Source: Bubalus kerabau | Lineage: Eukaryota; Chordata; Mammalia; Artiodactyla; Bovidae | Length of the DNA: 64,000 bases | Assembly (NCBI RefSeq): GCF_029407905.1 | Contig: NW_026577882.1 | Coordinates: 992,001 to 1,056,000, forward strand | Direction: 5' to 3' | Part shown: positions 47,101 through 59,354 of the stretch, in pieces | How positions within the stretch are numbered: the stretch's first letter is position 1 | Layout of the letters: every line of letters starts with the position of its first letter | Program-made: the position numbers and the translations under genes | Notes under the pieces: generated by a model | Seen by the model: only the letters and a program-made list of their open reading frames with translations | Database searches by the model: none | Told to the model about the DNA's origin: nothing

Positions 47101-47839
47101 GTACTCCGACAGCAGTGTCCCTGCAGCGTTGGGGCAGGAGAGTCAGGCCTCGTCTTGTCTGAGGAAGGGAACTCCGCTTGCCTCTCGAGTTGCTCAGGGA
47201 GTCTCAGTCCCCTCGTGGAGCTGTGTGTGGAAACCGCGGGTGTTTTCGGACGATGCACGGGAGTGTCAGTGCCCCTTCGTGTTGTTCCTTCACTCACAGG
47301 GTGGCCTTCGAAGAGGTGTCCGGGCATCGGGTTCTCCTCAACTGTGGACCGGGAAATCAGGGTCGTTCAACATGGGGCACCAGCCACGGGGCTTGTCTCG
47401 AATTTCCTCGCGAGGCCGGCCTCATCCTGAGGGGCGCCGTGCAGGCCGGGAACCCCTTCCAGACCACGCAGGGGAATCAACTCTCCTGTCGCGAACAGGA
47501 GAGGAGTAGGAGCTCAGAGGAAGTGGTTCCGGGTCGCTCGGTGTTCCCCTCAAGGGAACCCGGCATGTCGGGGAACTTTTGGATGTCGCATGAAGGGTGT
47601 CAGGTACCGTGTCTCACTTCACGACGGAACATGGGACTTCCCTTGAGACGCTGTACCGGGCAAGGGCCTCATCTTGCGAAGACGTTGAAACCACTTGGTT
47701 TTTCTCGAGTTGTGGCAGGATTCTCGAGTTTCGACGAGGATTTCAGGCTTCCTCTTGGGTTGGCCTTGGGAAGCCCCATCTCAATTCAAGTAGCGAGGGA
47801 AATCTGGGGGTAGCACTCGAGTCACTGCAGGGCCCAAGA
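44146..47839. repeat. Satellite I-like array, third block, left part
   Basis: It begins in the same phase as 25,669. The first ~620 bp match copy 2 closely; after about 44,765 it follows an intermediate class. Landmarks at 44,898, 46,302 and 47,704 give spacings of 1,404 and 1,402. The longest frame, 289 codons at 46,640-47,509, lies in shifted register to frames in neighbouring monomers and is not taken as a gene. Confidence 0.85.
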
Positions 47840-48632
47840 GACCTCACCTAGGCGTGTGTCCGGGACCTAATATTCCTCTCCAGGGATGGCAGGGATCTCG
47901 GGGTTGCATTCCAGGTTCCCCGGGGAGTCAGGCCTCGTCTCGAGGGGAAGCCAAGGACTCCGCTCTCCTCTCGAGTCGCGACGCGGGTCTCTTGGAGCCC
48001 CCTGAGCGGCCTCAAGGGAGTCCAGCCTCCTCTTCCGTTTGGAGAGAGGACCCGGGATTGCTCTCCAGGCCATGCAGAAAAGAAGGCCCTCAGCTCGCGA
48101 GGACGGGGGCGTCTCAGGGGTTTCCTCGAGCTGCGGCGCCCGTGGGGGTTTTCTCCTGAGGCACGACGAGGATCTCAGGGAGCCTCTCGTGCGGCGCCAG
48201 GGAAGTCAGGTCTCCATGCGCGTGGTGAGGGGGAGCGCGTCATGGCTCTCGAGTCACGGGAGGGGACTAGGGCCTCGAGACGCGTTGAAGAAGGACTCTC
48301 GAGGTCTTTGTCGGGGGGCGGCGGGAAACCCTCGTGTCCCTCGCCTTCTGCCGGGGACCTTAGGGAACTTGCCAGGGTTCCTCTGAGAGGCGAGGGATCC
48401 TGTGGAGGTGGCGGGGCCCCTCGGGACTCCGCTGGGTCTGGCGCAACGGAAGAGGGCCTCACCTCGAGGGGAGGCAGGAACCTCAGGCTTCCTCTCCGTT
48501 TCGGACTCCGACCGCAGGGTCCCTGCAGAGTTGGGACAGGAGAGTCAGGCCTCGTCTTGTCTGAGGAAGGGAACCCCGCTGGCCTCTCGAGTTGCTCAGG
48601 GGGTCTCAGGCCCCTCGTCGAGCTGTGTGTGG
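47840..48632. repeat. Island of homogenised satellite I class
   Basis: About 790 bp inside diverged monomers switch abruptly to the CpG-rich class of 2,201-5,640 and 26,291-29,510, then back again. The left switch is near CCTCACCTAGGCGTGTGTCC; the right one lies just after GTCGAGCTGTGTGTGGAA. It looks like a gene conversion tract or a double exchange. Confidence 0.7.
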
Positions 48633-49530
48633 AATCTGCAGGTTTTTCCAGACGATGCATGGGGGTGTCAGTGACCCTTCGTTTTGTGTCTTCATCCACA
48701 GGGTTGCATTCGAAGAGGTGTCCGGGCATCGTGTTCTTATGAAGAGCGGACTGGGAAATCGGGGTCGTCCAGCATTTGGCACCACCCACGTGGCTAGTCT
48801 CGAATTTCCTCATGAAACCGGCCTCATCCTGAGGTGTGCCGTGAAGGTCATGAAACCCTTCCAGACAAAGCAGAGGAATCGACCCTCCTGTGGCGATCAG
48901 GAGGGGAGAAGTGGCTCAGATGAAGTGCTGCTGGGAACCTCGGTGTTTCCCTCAAGTGAGACAGGTATGTCGGGTAACTTTTGGGGTCGCATAACGCGTT
49001 CCAAGTACCGTTTCGCTCTTCAAATTGGAACGTGGGACTTCTCTTGGGGTGCTCCAGCGGGCAAGGGCCTCATCTTGGAATGACTGGGGAACCACTTGGT
49101 TTTTCTCTAGGTGCGGTGGGATATTTGAGTTACCACAGGGTATTCATGCTTCCTGTTGTGTTGGCCCACAAAAGTCTTATCTTCCATTCGAGATTCGAGG
49201 AAGAGCTGGAGGTGCGCTCTAGTCACTGAAGGCAAAAGAGACCCCACCAAGGCTTGTGTGCAGGACCTAATGTTCATGTCAAGGGGCGACAGGAATCTCG
49301 GGGTTGCATTCCAGACTCACCCTGGAGTCAGGCCTCGTCTCGAGGGGAAGCAAAGGACTCTGCTCTCCTCTCGAGTCGGACGGGTATGTCTTGGAGCCCA
49401 CTGAGTGGCTTAAAGGGAGTCAAACCTCCTCTGGTGTTTGGAGGGAGGACACGGGATTGCTCTCCAGGCAATGCAGGAAATGAAGGCCCTCATCTCCCGA
49501 TGACTGGGGCGTCTCGTAGGTTTTCTCGAG

Positions 49531-50565
49531 CTGTGGCGCTAGTGTGGGGTTTCTCACGAAGTAAGACTGGGAGCTCAGTGAGCCTCTCATGTCGTGCCAG
49601 GGCAGTCAGGTCTCTATGCACGTGGTGAGAGGGAGCCCGTCATTGTTCTCGAGTCATAGTAGGGGAATTGGGCCTGAAAACGTGTTAAAGAAGGACTCTC
49701 GAGGTCTTTCTTGGGTTGCAGCAGGAAACCCTGGGTTCCATCGACTTGTGCCAGTGACCTCAGGAAGCTTCTCAGCGTGCCTCTGAGAAGTCAGGGTCAC
49801 TGTGGAGTTGGGAGGGGCCTCTCGGAACTCCACTGGGTTTGGTGCAATGGAAGAGGGCCTCATGACAAGTTGAGGCAGGAACCACAGGGTTCCTCTCCTG
49901 GCTTCGAATGCGCCGGATCTGACTCGGATCGCAGAGTCCCTGCAGAGTTGGGACAGGAGAGTCAGGCCTCGTCTTGTGTGGAGGAATGGAACTCCGCTTG
50001 AATCTCGCCTTGTTCATGGGGTGACAGGCCACTTGCGGGAACTTGTATGTGGAGCTGTGGCTCCAGTGTGGTGTTGCTCACGAGGTATAATGGGGAGCTC
50101 AGGGAGCCTCTCCTGTGGCGCCAGGGAAGTCAGGTTTCTATGCGCGTGGCTAGGGGGAGCGCGTCATTGCTCTCGAGTCATGGTAGGGGAATCGCACCTC
50201 AAGACGCGTTGAAGAAGGACTCTCGAGGTCTTTCTTGGGTTGCAGCAGGAAACCCTTGGTTCCCTCGACTTGTGCCGGTGATCTCAGGAAGGTCTAAGGA
50301 TGCCTCTGAGAAGTCAGGGATACTGTGCAGTTGGGAGGGGCCTCTCGGGACTCCACTGGGTTCGGTGCAATGGAAGAGGGCCTCATCTCGAGTGGAGGCA
50401 GGAAACTCATGTTTCCTCTCCTGACTTCCCCTGGGCCAGATCTGACTCGGATCGCAGTTTCGCTGCAGAGTTCGAACAGGAGAGTCAGGCCTCGTCTTGT
50501 GTGGAGGAATGGAACTCTGCTTGCCTCTCCAGTTGTTCACGGGTTGACAGGTCACTTCTCGAGCT
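49531..50565. repeat. Partial duplication of ~524 bp within satellite I
   Basis: The monomer runs to about 50,054, then jumps back in phase to text equivalent to 49,531 (CTGTGGCKCYAGTGTGG). The shared word GAGCTGTG occurs at both phases in normal monomers, so the join looks like an exchange at that microhomology. The two halves are diverged, so they came from different monomers or the event is old. Confidence 0.7.
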
Positions 50566-52510
50566 GTGTGTGGTACCTGCGGGTTTCTCCGGACGATACC
50601 CAGGGGTGTCAGTGCCCCTAAGTGTTGTGCCTTCATCAAAAGGGTTATCTTCAAAGAGGTGTCCGGGCATCAGGATCTTATCAAGAGCGGACCGGGAAAT
50701 CGGGGTCTTTCGGCATGTGTCACCATCCACGTGGCTATGTCTCGAATATCCTCGTGAGACCGGCCTCATCCTGAGATGCACCTGGAAAGGTGGGAACCCC
50801 TTCAAGACAAAACAGGGGAATCGACCCTCCTGTCGCGATCAGGAGGGGAGAAGGGGCCCAGATGTAGTGGTGCCGGGAACCTCGGTGTTCTCCTCGAGTC
50901 AGACTGGTGTGTCGAGGAACATTTGAGGGCGCATCAAGGGTGCCAATACCGTTTCGCACTTCAAGACGGAACGTGGGACTTTTCTTGAGACGCTGTAGGG
51001 GGCAAGGGCCTCATCTTGGGATGACGGGGGAACCACGTGGCGTTTCTCGAGTTGTGGCGGGATTCTCGAGTTTCGACGGGGAATACAGTCTTCCTCATGT
51101 GTTGGGCCAGGGAAGTCCTATCTTCCATTCGAGTTTAAAGGGAGAGCTGGGGATTGCTCTCGAGTCACTGCAGGGCAAAATAGACCTCATCTAGGCTTGT
51201 GTCCAGGACTTAATGCTCGTCCCTAGGGGAGACAGGGATCTTGGGGTTGCATACCAGACTCACCCGGGGAATCAGGCCTCGTCTTGAGGGGAAGCAAAGA
51301 ACTCCGCTGTCCTTTTGAGTCGCGATGGGTATCTCTTGGGGCCAATTTGTGCCCTAAAGAGAGTCAAGCCTCCTGTGGTGTTTGGATAGAGGACTCGGGA
51401 TTCCTCTCCAGGCCATGCAGGAAAAGAAGGCCCTCATCTTGCGATGATGGCGGCGTCTCGTGGGTTTTCTAGACTGCTGCGCTAGTGCCGGGTTTCTGAC
51501 GAGGTACGAGAGGGTGCTCAGGGAGCCTCTCGTGTGGCGCCAGGGAAGTCAGGTCCCCATGAGATGGCTAGGGGGAGCTCGTCATTGCTCTCGAGTCATG
51601 GTAGGGTAATCGGGCCTCAAGACTGGTTGAAGAAGGACTCTCGAGGTCTTTCTCGGGTCACTGCATAAAACCCAGGGTTCCCTTGACTTGTGCCTGCGAC
51701 CTCAGGGAGCTTCTCAGAGTGCCTCTGAGAAGTCAGGGATACTGTGCAGTTTGGAGGGGCCTCTCGAGACTCCTCTGCATTTGGTGGAATGTAAGAGGGA
51801 CTCATCTCGAGTTGAAGCAGGAACCTCAGTGTTCCTCTCCATTTCTGACTCAGATCGCAAGGTCCCTGCATGTTGGTACAGGAGAGTCAGGCCTCGTCTT
51901 TTCTGCAGGATGGGACTCCTCTTGCCTCTCGAGTTGTTCTCGAGGTGACAGGCCACTTGTCGAGCTGTGTGTGTAACCTGCCCGTTTTTCCGGATGATGC
52001 ACAGGTGTGTTAGTGCCCCTTCGTGTTGTACCTTCATACTCAAGGCTGCCTTCCAAGAGGTGTCCGAGCATCGGATTCTTATCAAGAGCGGACCGGGAAA
52101 TTGGAGTCTTTCAGCAAGTGGCACCACCCACAAAGCTACGTATCGAATTTCCCCATGAGACCGGCCTCATCCTGAGTTGTGCAGGGAAGGTCGGGCCCCC
52201 TTGCAGACAAAGCAGGGGAATCGACCCACCGGTCACGATCAGGAGGGGAGAAGGGGCTTAAATGAAGTGGTGCCGGGAACCTCGGTGTTCCCCTTGAGTG
52301 AGACCGGCGTGTTGGGGGACTTTTGGGGTCGCATCAAGGGTGCCAAGTACCGTTTCGCATTTCAAGACGGAACCTGGGACATCTTTTGAAACGCTGTAGC
52401 GGGCAAGGGCCTCATCTTGCGATGACGGGAGAACCACGTGGTTTTGCTCGAGTTGCGGCGGGATTCTCGAGTTATGACCGGGAATTTAGGCTTCCTCTTG
52501 TTGGCCTTGA

Positions 52511-53380
52511 AATCCAATCTTCCATTCGGGTTGCGAGGGGGAGCTGGGGATTGCGCTAGAGTCACTGCAGGGCAAAAGAGACCTAATCTAGGCTTGTGTC
52601 CAGGATCTAACGTTGCTCTCCAGGGGCGACAGGGATCTCGGGTTTGCATTCCAGACTCATCCGGGGAGTCAGTTCTCACCTCGAGGGTAAGCAAAGAATT
52701 CCGCTCTCGTCTCGAGTCGCGATGGGTATCTCTTGGAGCCCACTGTGTGTACTAAAGGGAGTCAAGCCTCCTGTGGAGTTTGGAGAGAGGACTCGGGATT
52801 GGACTCCAGGCCATGCAGGAAAAGAAGGCCCTCATCTCGAGATGACGGTGGCGTCTCGTGGGTTTTCTCGAGCTGCGGCGCCAGTGTGGGGTGTCTCATG
52901 AAGTACCACGGGGATCTCAGGGAGCCTCTTGTATGGCGCCAGGAAAATCCAGTATTCCATTCGAGTTGCAAGTTAGAACTGGGGATTGCTCTCCAGTCAC
53001 TGCAGGGCAAAATAGACCTCATCTACGCTTGTGTCCAGGACCTAGTGTTCCACTACTGGGCCAACAGGGATCTCAGGGTTGCATTCTCGACTCAGCCGGA
53101 GAGTCAGGCCTCGTCTTGAGGGGAAAAAAAGGACTCCGCTCTCCTGTCGAGTCGCGACGGGTATCTCTTGGAGCCCACTGCGTGGCGTAAAGGGAGTGAA
53201 GCCTCCTATGGAGTTTGGGGATGACTCGGGATTGTTTTCCTGGCCATGCAGGAAAAAAGGCCCTCATCTCGCGATGACGGGGGTGTCTCATGGGTTTTCT
53301 CGAGCTGCGGCGCCAGTGTGGGGTTTCTCACGAGATATGATGGGGAGTTAAGGGAGCCTCTCGTGCGGCGCCAGAGAAGC
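52511..53380. repeat. Partial duplication of ~435 bp within satellite I
   Basis: Text at 52,511 (AATCCAATCTTCCATTC) restarts at 52,946 (AATCCAGTATTCCATTC), following GGCGCCAGGAAA in place of its usual neighbour. The word CCAGGAAA is common to both phases. Confidence 0.7.
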
Positions 53381-55502
53381 CTGACTCCATGCGTGTGGCC
53401 AGGCAGATCGCGTCATTGCTCTCGAATCATGGGAGGGACTAGGGCCTCAAGAGGCATTTAAGAAGGACTCTCAAGGACTTTCTTGGGTTGGGGCGAGAAA
53501 CACTCGTTTCCATCGACCTCTACAGGGGACCTTAGGGAACTTCCCAGGTGCCTCTGAGAGGTGAGGGATACTGAGGAGTTAGAGGGGCCTCTCGGGACTC
53601 CACTAGGTTTGACGAAATGAAAGAGGGCCTCATCTCGATTGGAGGCAGGAACCTCAGGCTTCCTCTCCATTTCTGACTCCGACCGCAGGGTCCCTGCAGA
53701 GTTGGGACAGGAGAGTCAGGCCTCGTCTTGTCTGAGTAACGGAACTCTGCTTGCCTCTCGAGTCGTTCAGGGGGTCTCAGGGCCCTTGACAAGCTGTGTG
53801 TGGAAGCTGCGGGTGTTTCCAGAAGATGCATGGGGGTGTCAGTGCCCCTTCGTTTTGTGCCTTCCCCTACAGGGTTGCCTTCAAAGAGGTGTCCGGGCAT
53901 CGGGTTCATTTCAAGAGCGGACCGGGAAATCGGGGTCATTCTGCATGTGGCACCACCCACGTGGCTCATCTCGAATTTCCTCGTGAGACCAGCATCATCC
54001 TGAGGTGCGCAGGGAAGGCCGGGAACACCTTCCACACAAAGTAGGGGAATCGATTCTCCTGTCGCGATCAGGAGGGGAGATGGGGTTCAGATGAAGTGGT
54101 GCCGGGACCCTCAGTGTTCCACTCGAGGGAACCCGGCGTTTCAGGGAACTTTAGGGGTCGCATCAAGGGAGCCAAGTACCGTTTCCCACTTCAGGACGGA
54201 ACATGGGACTTCCCTGGAGACGCTGTAGCGGGCAAGGGCCTCATCCTGTGAAGACGTTGGAACCACGTCGTTTTTCTCGAGTTGCATCGGGATTCTCAAA
54301 AACGACAGGAATTTCAGGCTTCCTCTTGGGTTGGCCCTGGGAAGCCCAATCTTCAATTCGAGTTGCGATGGAAAGCTGGGGGTTCTGCTCGAGTCACTAC
54401 AGGGCCAAAGAGACCTCATCGAGGCGTGTGTCCAGGACCTAATATTCCTCTCAAGGGAAGACAGGGATCACGGGTTTCCATTCCAGACTCCCCCGGGGGG
54501 TCAGGACTCGCCTGGAGGGGAAGCAAAGACTCCGCTTTCCTCTAAAGTCGCGACACGGATATCTTGGAGCCCACTGAGTGGACTCAAGGGTTTCGAGCCT
54601 CCTCTTCAGTTTGGAGAGAGGACTCGGGATTGCTCTCCAGGCCAGGCAAGAAAAGAAGGCCCTCATCTCGCGATGACGGGGGCGTCTCATGGGTTTCCTC
54701 AGGCTGCTGCGCCCATGGGGGTTTTCTCACGAGGCACGATGAGGACCTCAGGGAGCCTCTCGTGCGGCGCCAGGGAAGTCAGGTCTCCATGCGCATGGTG
54801 AGGGGGAGCTGGTCATCACTCTCGAGTCATGGGAAACGGCTAGGTCCTCAAGAGGCGTTGAAGAAGGACTCTCGAGGTCCTTCTCGGGTTGCGGCGGGAA
54901 ACCCTCGTTTCCCTCGACTTCTGCAGGGGACCTTAGGGAACTTCCCACGGTGCCTCTGAGAGGTGAGGGATGCTGTGTAGTTGGCAGGGCCTCTCGGGAC
55001 TCTGCTGGGTTCGGCGCAATGGAAGAGGGCCTCATCTCGAGGGGAGGCAGGAACCTCAGGCTTCCTCTCGGTTTCGGACTCCGACTGCATGGTCCCTGCA
55101 GTGTTGGGACAGGAGAGTCATGCCTCGTCTTGTCTGAGGAATGGAATTCTGGTTGCCTCTCGAGTTGTTCCGGGAGTCTCAGGCCCCTTGTCGAGCTGTG
55201 TGTAGACCCTGCGGGTTTTTCCGGATGATGCACGGGGGTGTCAGTGCCCCTTCGTGTTGTGCCTTCACTCACAGGGTTGCCTTTGAAGAGGTGTCCGGGC
55301 ATCGGGTTCTTATCAAGAGCGGACCGGAAAATCGGTGTCGTTCGGCACGTGGCACCTCACACATGGCTAGTCTCGAATTTCCTCCTGAGACCGGCCTCAT
55401 CCTGAGGTGCAACGGGAAGGCCGGGAACCCCTTCCAGAGAAAGCAGGGGAATCGACTCTCCTGTCGCGATCAGGAGGGGAGAAGGGGCTCAGATGAAGTG
55501 GT

Positions 55503-55742
55503 GCCGGGACCCTTGGTGTTCCCCTCGAGGGAACCCAGGGTGTCGGGGAACTTTTGCGGTCGCATCAAGGTGTCAAGTACCGTTTCGCACTTAAGGACAG
55601 AACATGGGACTTCCCTGGAGACGCCGGGAAGTTCGGTGTTCCCTTGGAGTGAGACCGGTATGTTGGGGAACTTTGGGGTCGCATCAAGGGTGCCAAGTAG
55701 CATTTCGAACTTTAAGATGGAACATGGGACTTCTCTTGAGAC
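55503..55742. repeat. Partial duplication of ~120 bp within satellite I
   Basis: GCCGGGA at 55,503 and at 55,623 starts two versions of the same segment. The second version has marker text (CCAAGTAGCATTTCGAACTT) also found near 58,500 and absent from the first, so it came from another monomer by an out-of-register exchange. Confidence 0.7.
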
Positions 55743-58700
55743 TCTAGCTGACAAGGGCCTCATATTGCGATGAAGGGGGAACCACATGGTTTTTAAGACT
55801 TGAGGCTGAATTCTCGAATTACGATGGGAAATTCAGACTTCCTCATGTGTTGACCGTGGGAAGCCCAATCTTCCATTCAAATTGTGAGGGAGAGATGGAG
55901 GTTGCTCTCGATCACTGTAGGGCAAAATAGACCTCATCTAGGCTTGTGTCTAGGACATAATGTTCCACTCCAGGGGCGACAGGGATCTCGGGGTTGCATT
56001 CCAAACTCACCCGGGGAGTCAGGCCTCGTCTCGAGGGAAGCAAAGGACTCCGCTCTCCTCTCGAATCGCACCGGGTATTTCTTGGACCCAACTGAGTGGC
56101 CTAAAGGGAGTCAATCCTCCTGTGAAGTTTGGAGAGAGGACCAGGAATTGCTCTCCAGGTCAGGCGGGAAAAGAAGGCCCCCATCTCTCCTTGACGGGGG
56201 CATCTTGTGGTTTTTCTCGAACTGCAGTGCCACTGTGGGTTTTCTCACGAGGTACGATGGGGTACTCAGGGAGCCTCTTGTGTGGTACTAGGGAAGTCAG
56301 TTTTCCTGCTTGTGGCGAGGGGAGCGCGTCCTTGCTCTGGAGTCATGGTAGGGGAATCGGGCATCAAGAGACGTTGAAAAAGCACTCTCCAAGTCTTCCT
56401 CGGGTTACTTCAGGAAACTCTGGGTTCCCTCGACTTGTGCCAGTGACCTCAGGTAGCTTCTCAGGGAGCCTCTGAGAATTCAGGGATACTGTGGTGTTGG
56501 GAGGGGCCTCTCGGGACACCACTGAGTTTGGTTCAATGGAAGAGGGCCTCTTCTCTAGTTGAGGCAGGAACCTCAGGGTTCCTCTCCATTTCTGACTCCG
56601 ATCGCAGGGTCCCTGAAGAGTTGGGCCAGGAGGGTAAGGCCTCGTCTTGTGTGAAGGAATGCAACTTCACTTGCCTCTCGAGTTGTTCACGGGGTGACAG
56701 TCCACATTTGGAGCTGTGAGTGGAATCGGCGGGTTTTTCCAGACGATACATGGGGATGTCAGTGTCCCTTCGTGTTGTGCCTTCATCCACAGGGTTGCCT
56801 TCGAAGAGATGTCCGGGCGTCAGGTTCTTATCTAGAGTGGACCGGGAATTCGGGATCTTTCAGCATATGGCACCAACCATGAGGCTACTTTTCGAATTTC
56901 CTCATGAGACCGGCCTCATCCGGAGGTTCACGGGGAACGTCGGGAACCCCTTGCAGACAAAGCATGGGAGTCGACCCTCCTGTCGCGATCAGGAGGGGTG
57001 AAGGGGCTCACAGGAAGTGGTGCCATGAACTTTGGTGTTTCCCTCGAGTGAGACCGGTATGTCAGGGAACTTTGGGGGTCGCATCAAGGGTGCCAAGTGC
57101 CGTTCTGTACTTCAGGATGGAACGTGGGACTTCTCTTGACACGCTGTAGCGGCCAAGGGCCTCATCTTGCGATGACGGGGGAGCCACGTGGTTTTTCTCG
57201 AGTTGCGGCGGGATTCTCGAGTTACGACGGGGATTTCAGGCTTCCTCTTGTGTTGGGCCAGGGAAGTCCAATCATCCATTCGAGTTGCGAGGGAGAGCTG
57301 GGGGTTGCGCTCGAGTCACTGCAGGGCAAAGGAGACCTCATCTAGGCTTGTGTCCAGGACCTAATGTTCCTCTCCAAGGGCCACAGGGATCTCAGGTTTG
57401 CATTCCAGACTCACCCAGGGAGTCAGGCCTCATGTCGAAGGGAAGCAAAGGACTCCGCTCTCCTTTCGAGTTGCGACAGGCACCTCTTGGAGCCCACTTT
57501 GTGGCCTAAAGTGAGTCAAGCCTCCTGTGAAGTTTGGAGAGAGGACTTGGGACTGCTCTCCAGGCCATGCAGGAAAAGATGGCCCTCATCTCGCGATGAC
57601 GGAGGGGTCTTGTGTGTTTTCTCGAGCTGCGGCGCCAGTGTGGGGTTTCACACGAGGTACGACAGGGAGCTCAGGGAGCCTCTCATGTGGCGCCAGGGAA
57701 GTCAGGTCTCCATGTGCGTGGCGAGGGGGAGCGCGTTATTGCTCTCGAGCCATGGTAGGGGAATCTGACCTCAAGACGCGTTGAAGAAGGACTCTCGAGG
57801 TCTTTCTTCGGTTGTGGCAGGAAACCCTTATTTCCCTCGACGTTTGCCGGTGGCCTCAAGGAGCTTCTCAGAATGCCTATGAGAAGTCAGGGATACTGTG
57901 GAGATGGGAGTGGCCTCTCGGGACTCCACTGGGTTTGTTTTAATGGAAGAGGGCCTCATCTCGGGTTGAGGCAGGAACCTCAGGTTTCCTCTCCATTTCT
58001 GACTCAGATCGAAGCGTGCCTGCAGAGTTGGGATTGGATACTCAGGCCTCGTCTTGTCTGAGGAAGGGAACTCCGCTTGCCTCTCTCGTTGTTTAAGGGG
58101 TGACAGGCCAGTTGTGGAGCTGTATGTGGATCCTGTGGGATTTTCCAGACGATGAACAGGGTTGCCAGTGCCCCCTCGTGTAGTGCCTTCATCCACAGGG
58201 TTGCCTTAGAAGAGGTGTCCGGGCATCGGGTTCTTATCAAGAGCAAGACCGAGAAATCGGGGTCTTTCGGCACGTGGCACCAACACGAGGCTACGTCTCG
58301 AATTTCTTCGTGAGACTGGCCTCATCCTGAGGTGCGCCATGAAGGTCGGGAACCCCTTCTAGGCAAAGCAGGGGAATCGACCTTCCTGCCGTGATCAGGA
58401 GGGGAGAAGGGGCTCAAATGAAGTGGTGCCAGGAACTTCGGTGTTCCCTTGGAGTGAGACCGGTATATTGGGGAACTTTTGGGGTCGCATCAAGGGTGCC
58501 AAGTAGCATTTCGAACTTTATGACGAAACATGGGACTTCTCTTGAGACTCTGTAGCGGGCAAAGGCCTCATATTGTGATGAATGGGGAACCACGTGGTTT
58601 TTAAGAGTTGCAGCGGGATTCTCGAGTTACAACGGGAAATTCAGACTTCCTCTTGTGTTGGCCCAGTGAAGACCAATCTTCCATTCGAATTGCGAGGGAG

Positions 58701-59354
58701 AGATGGGTGTTGCTCTCGAGTCACTGTAGGGCAAAATAGACCTCATCTAGGCTTTTGTCCAGGACATAATGTTCCTCTCCAGGGGCAACAGGGATCTCGG
58801 GGTTGCATTCCAGACTCACCCGAGGTAAGGCCTCATCTCGAGGGGAAACAAAATACTCTGCTCTCCTCTCAAGTCGCGACAGGTATCTCTTGGAGCCCAT
58901 TGAGTGGCCTAAAGGGAGTAAAGCCTCCTGTGAAGTTTGGAGAAAGGACCAGGGATTGCTCTCCAGGTCAGGCAGGAAAAGAAGTCCCCAATCTCGCGAT
59001 GACGGTGGCGTCTCGTGGGTTTTCCCGAGCTGTGGCGCCAGTGTGGGGTTTCTCACGAGGTATGACGGGGAGCTCAGGGAGCCTCTCATGTGGCGCCAGG
59101 GAAGTCAGGTGTCCATGCGCATGGCGAGGGGGAGCGTGTCATTGCTCTCGAGTCATGGTAGGGGAATCCGTCCTCAAGACGCGTTGAAGACGGACTCTTG
59201 AGGTCTTTCTCGGGTTGCGGCAGGATACCCTGTGTTCCCTCGACTTGTGCCGGTGACCGCAGGGAGTTGCTCAGGGTGCCTCTGAGAAGACACTGATACT
59301 GTGGTGTTGGGAGGGGCCTCTCGGGACTCCACTGCGTTTGGTGCAATGGAAGAT

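Larger units (their letters stand above)
48633..59354. repeat. Satellite I-like array, third block, older diverged class
   Basis: Landmarks lie at 49,105, 51,046, 52,447, 54,277, 55,795, 57,198 and 58,603. Three spacings are too long (1,941, 1,830 and 1,518) because of internal partial duplications; the others are 1,401-1,405. Divergence between monomers is high. The array is cut at 59,354 by a provirus, and no satellite is seen to its right. Confidence 0.85.

Noticed and set aside
46640..47509. 289-codon open frame, longest in the window
   Set aside because: It is a satellite monomer; the equivalent frame is broken in neighbouring monomers, there is no recognisable domain, and the other strand is also open.
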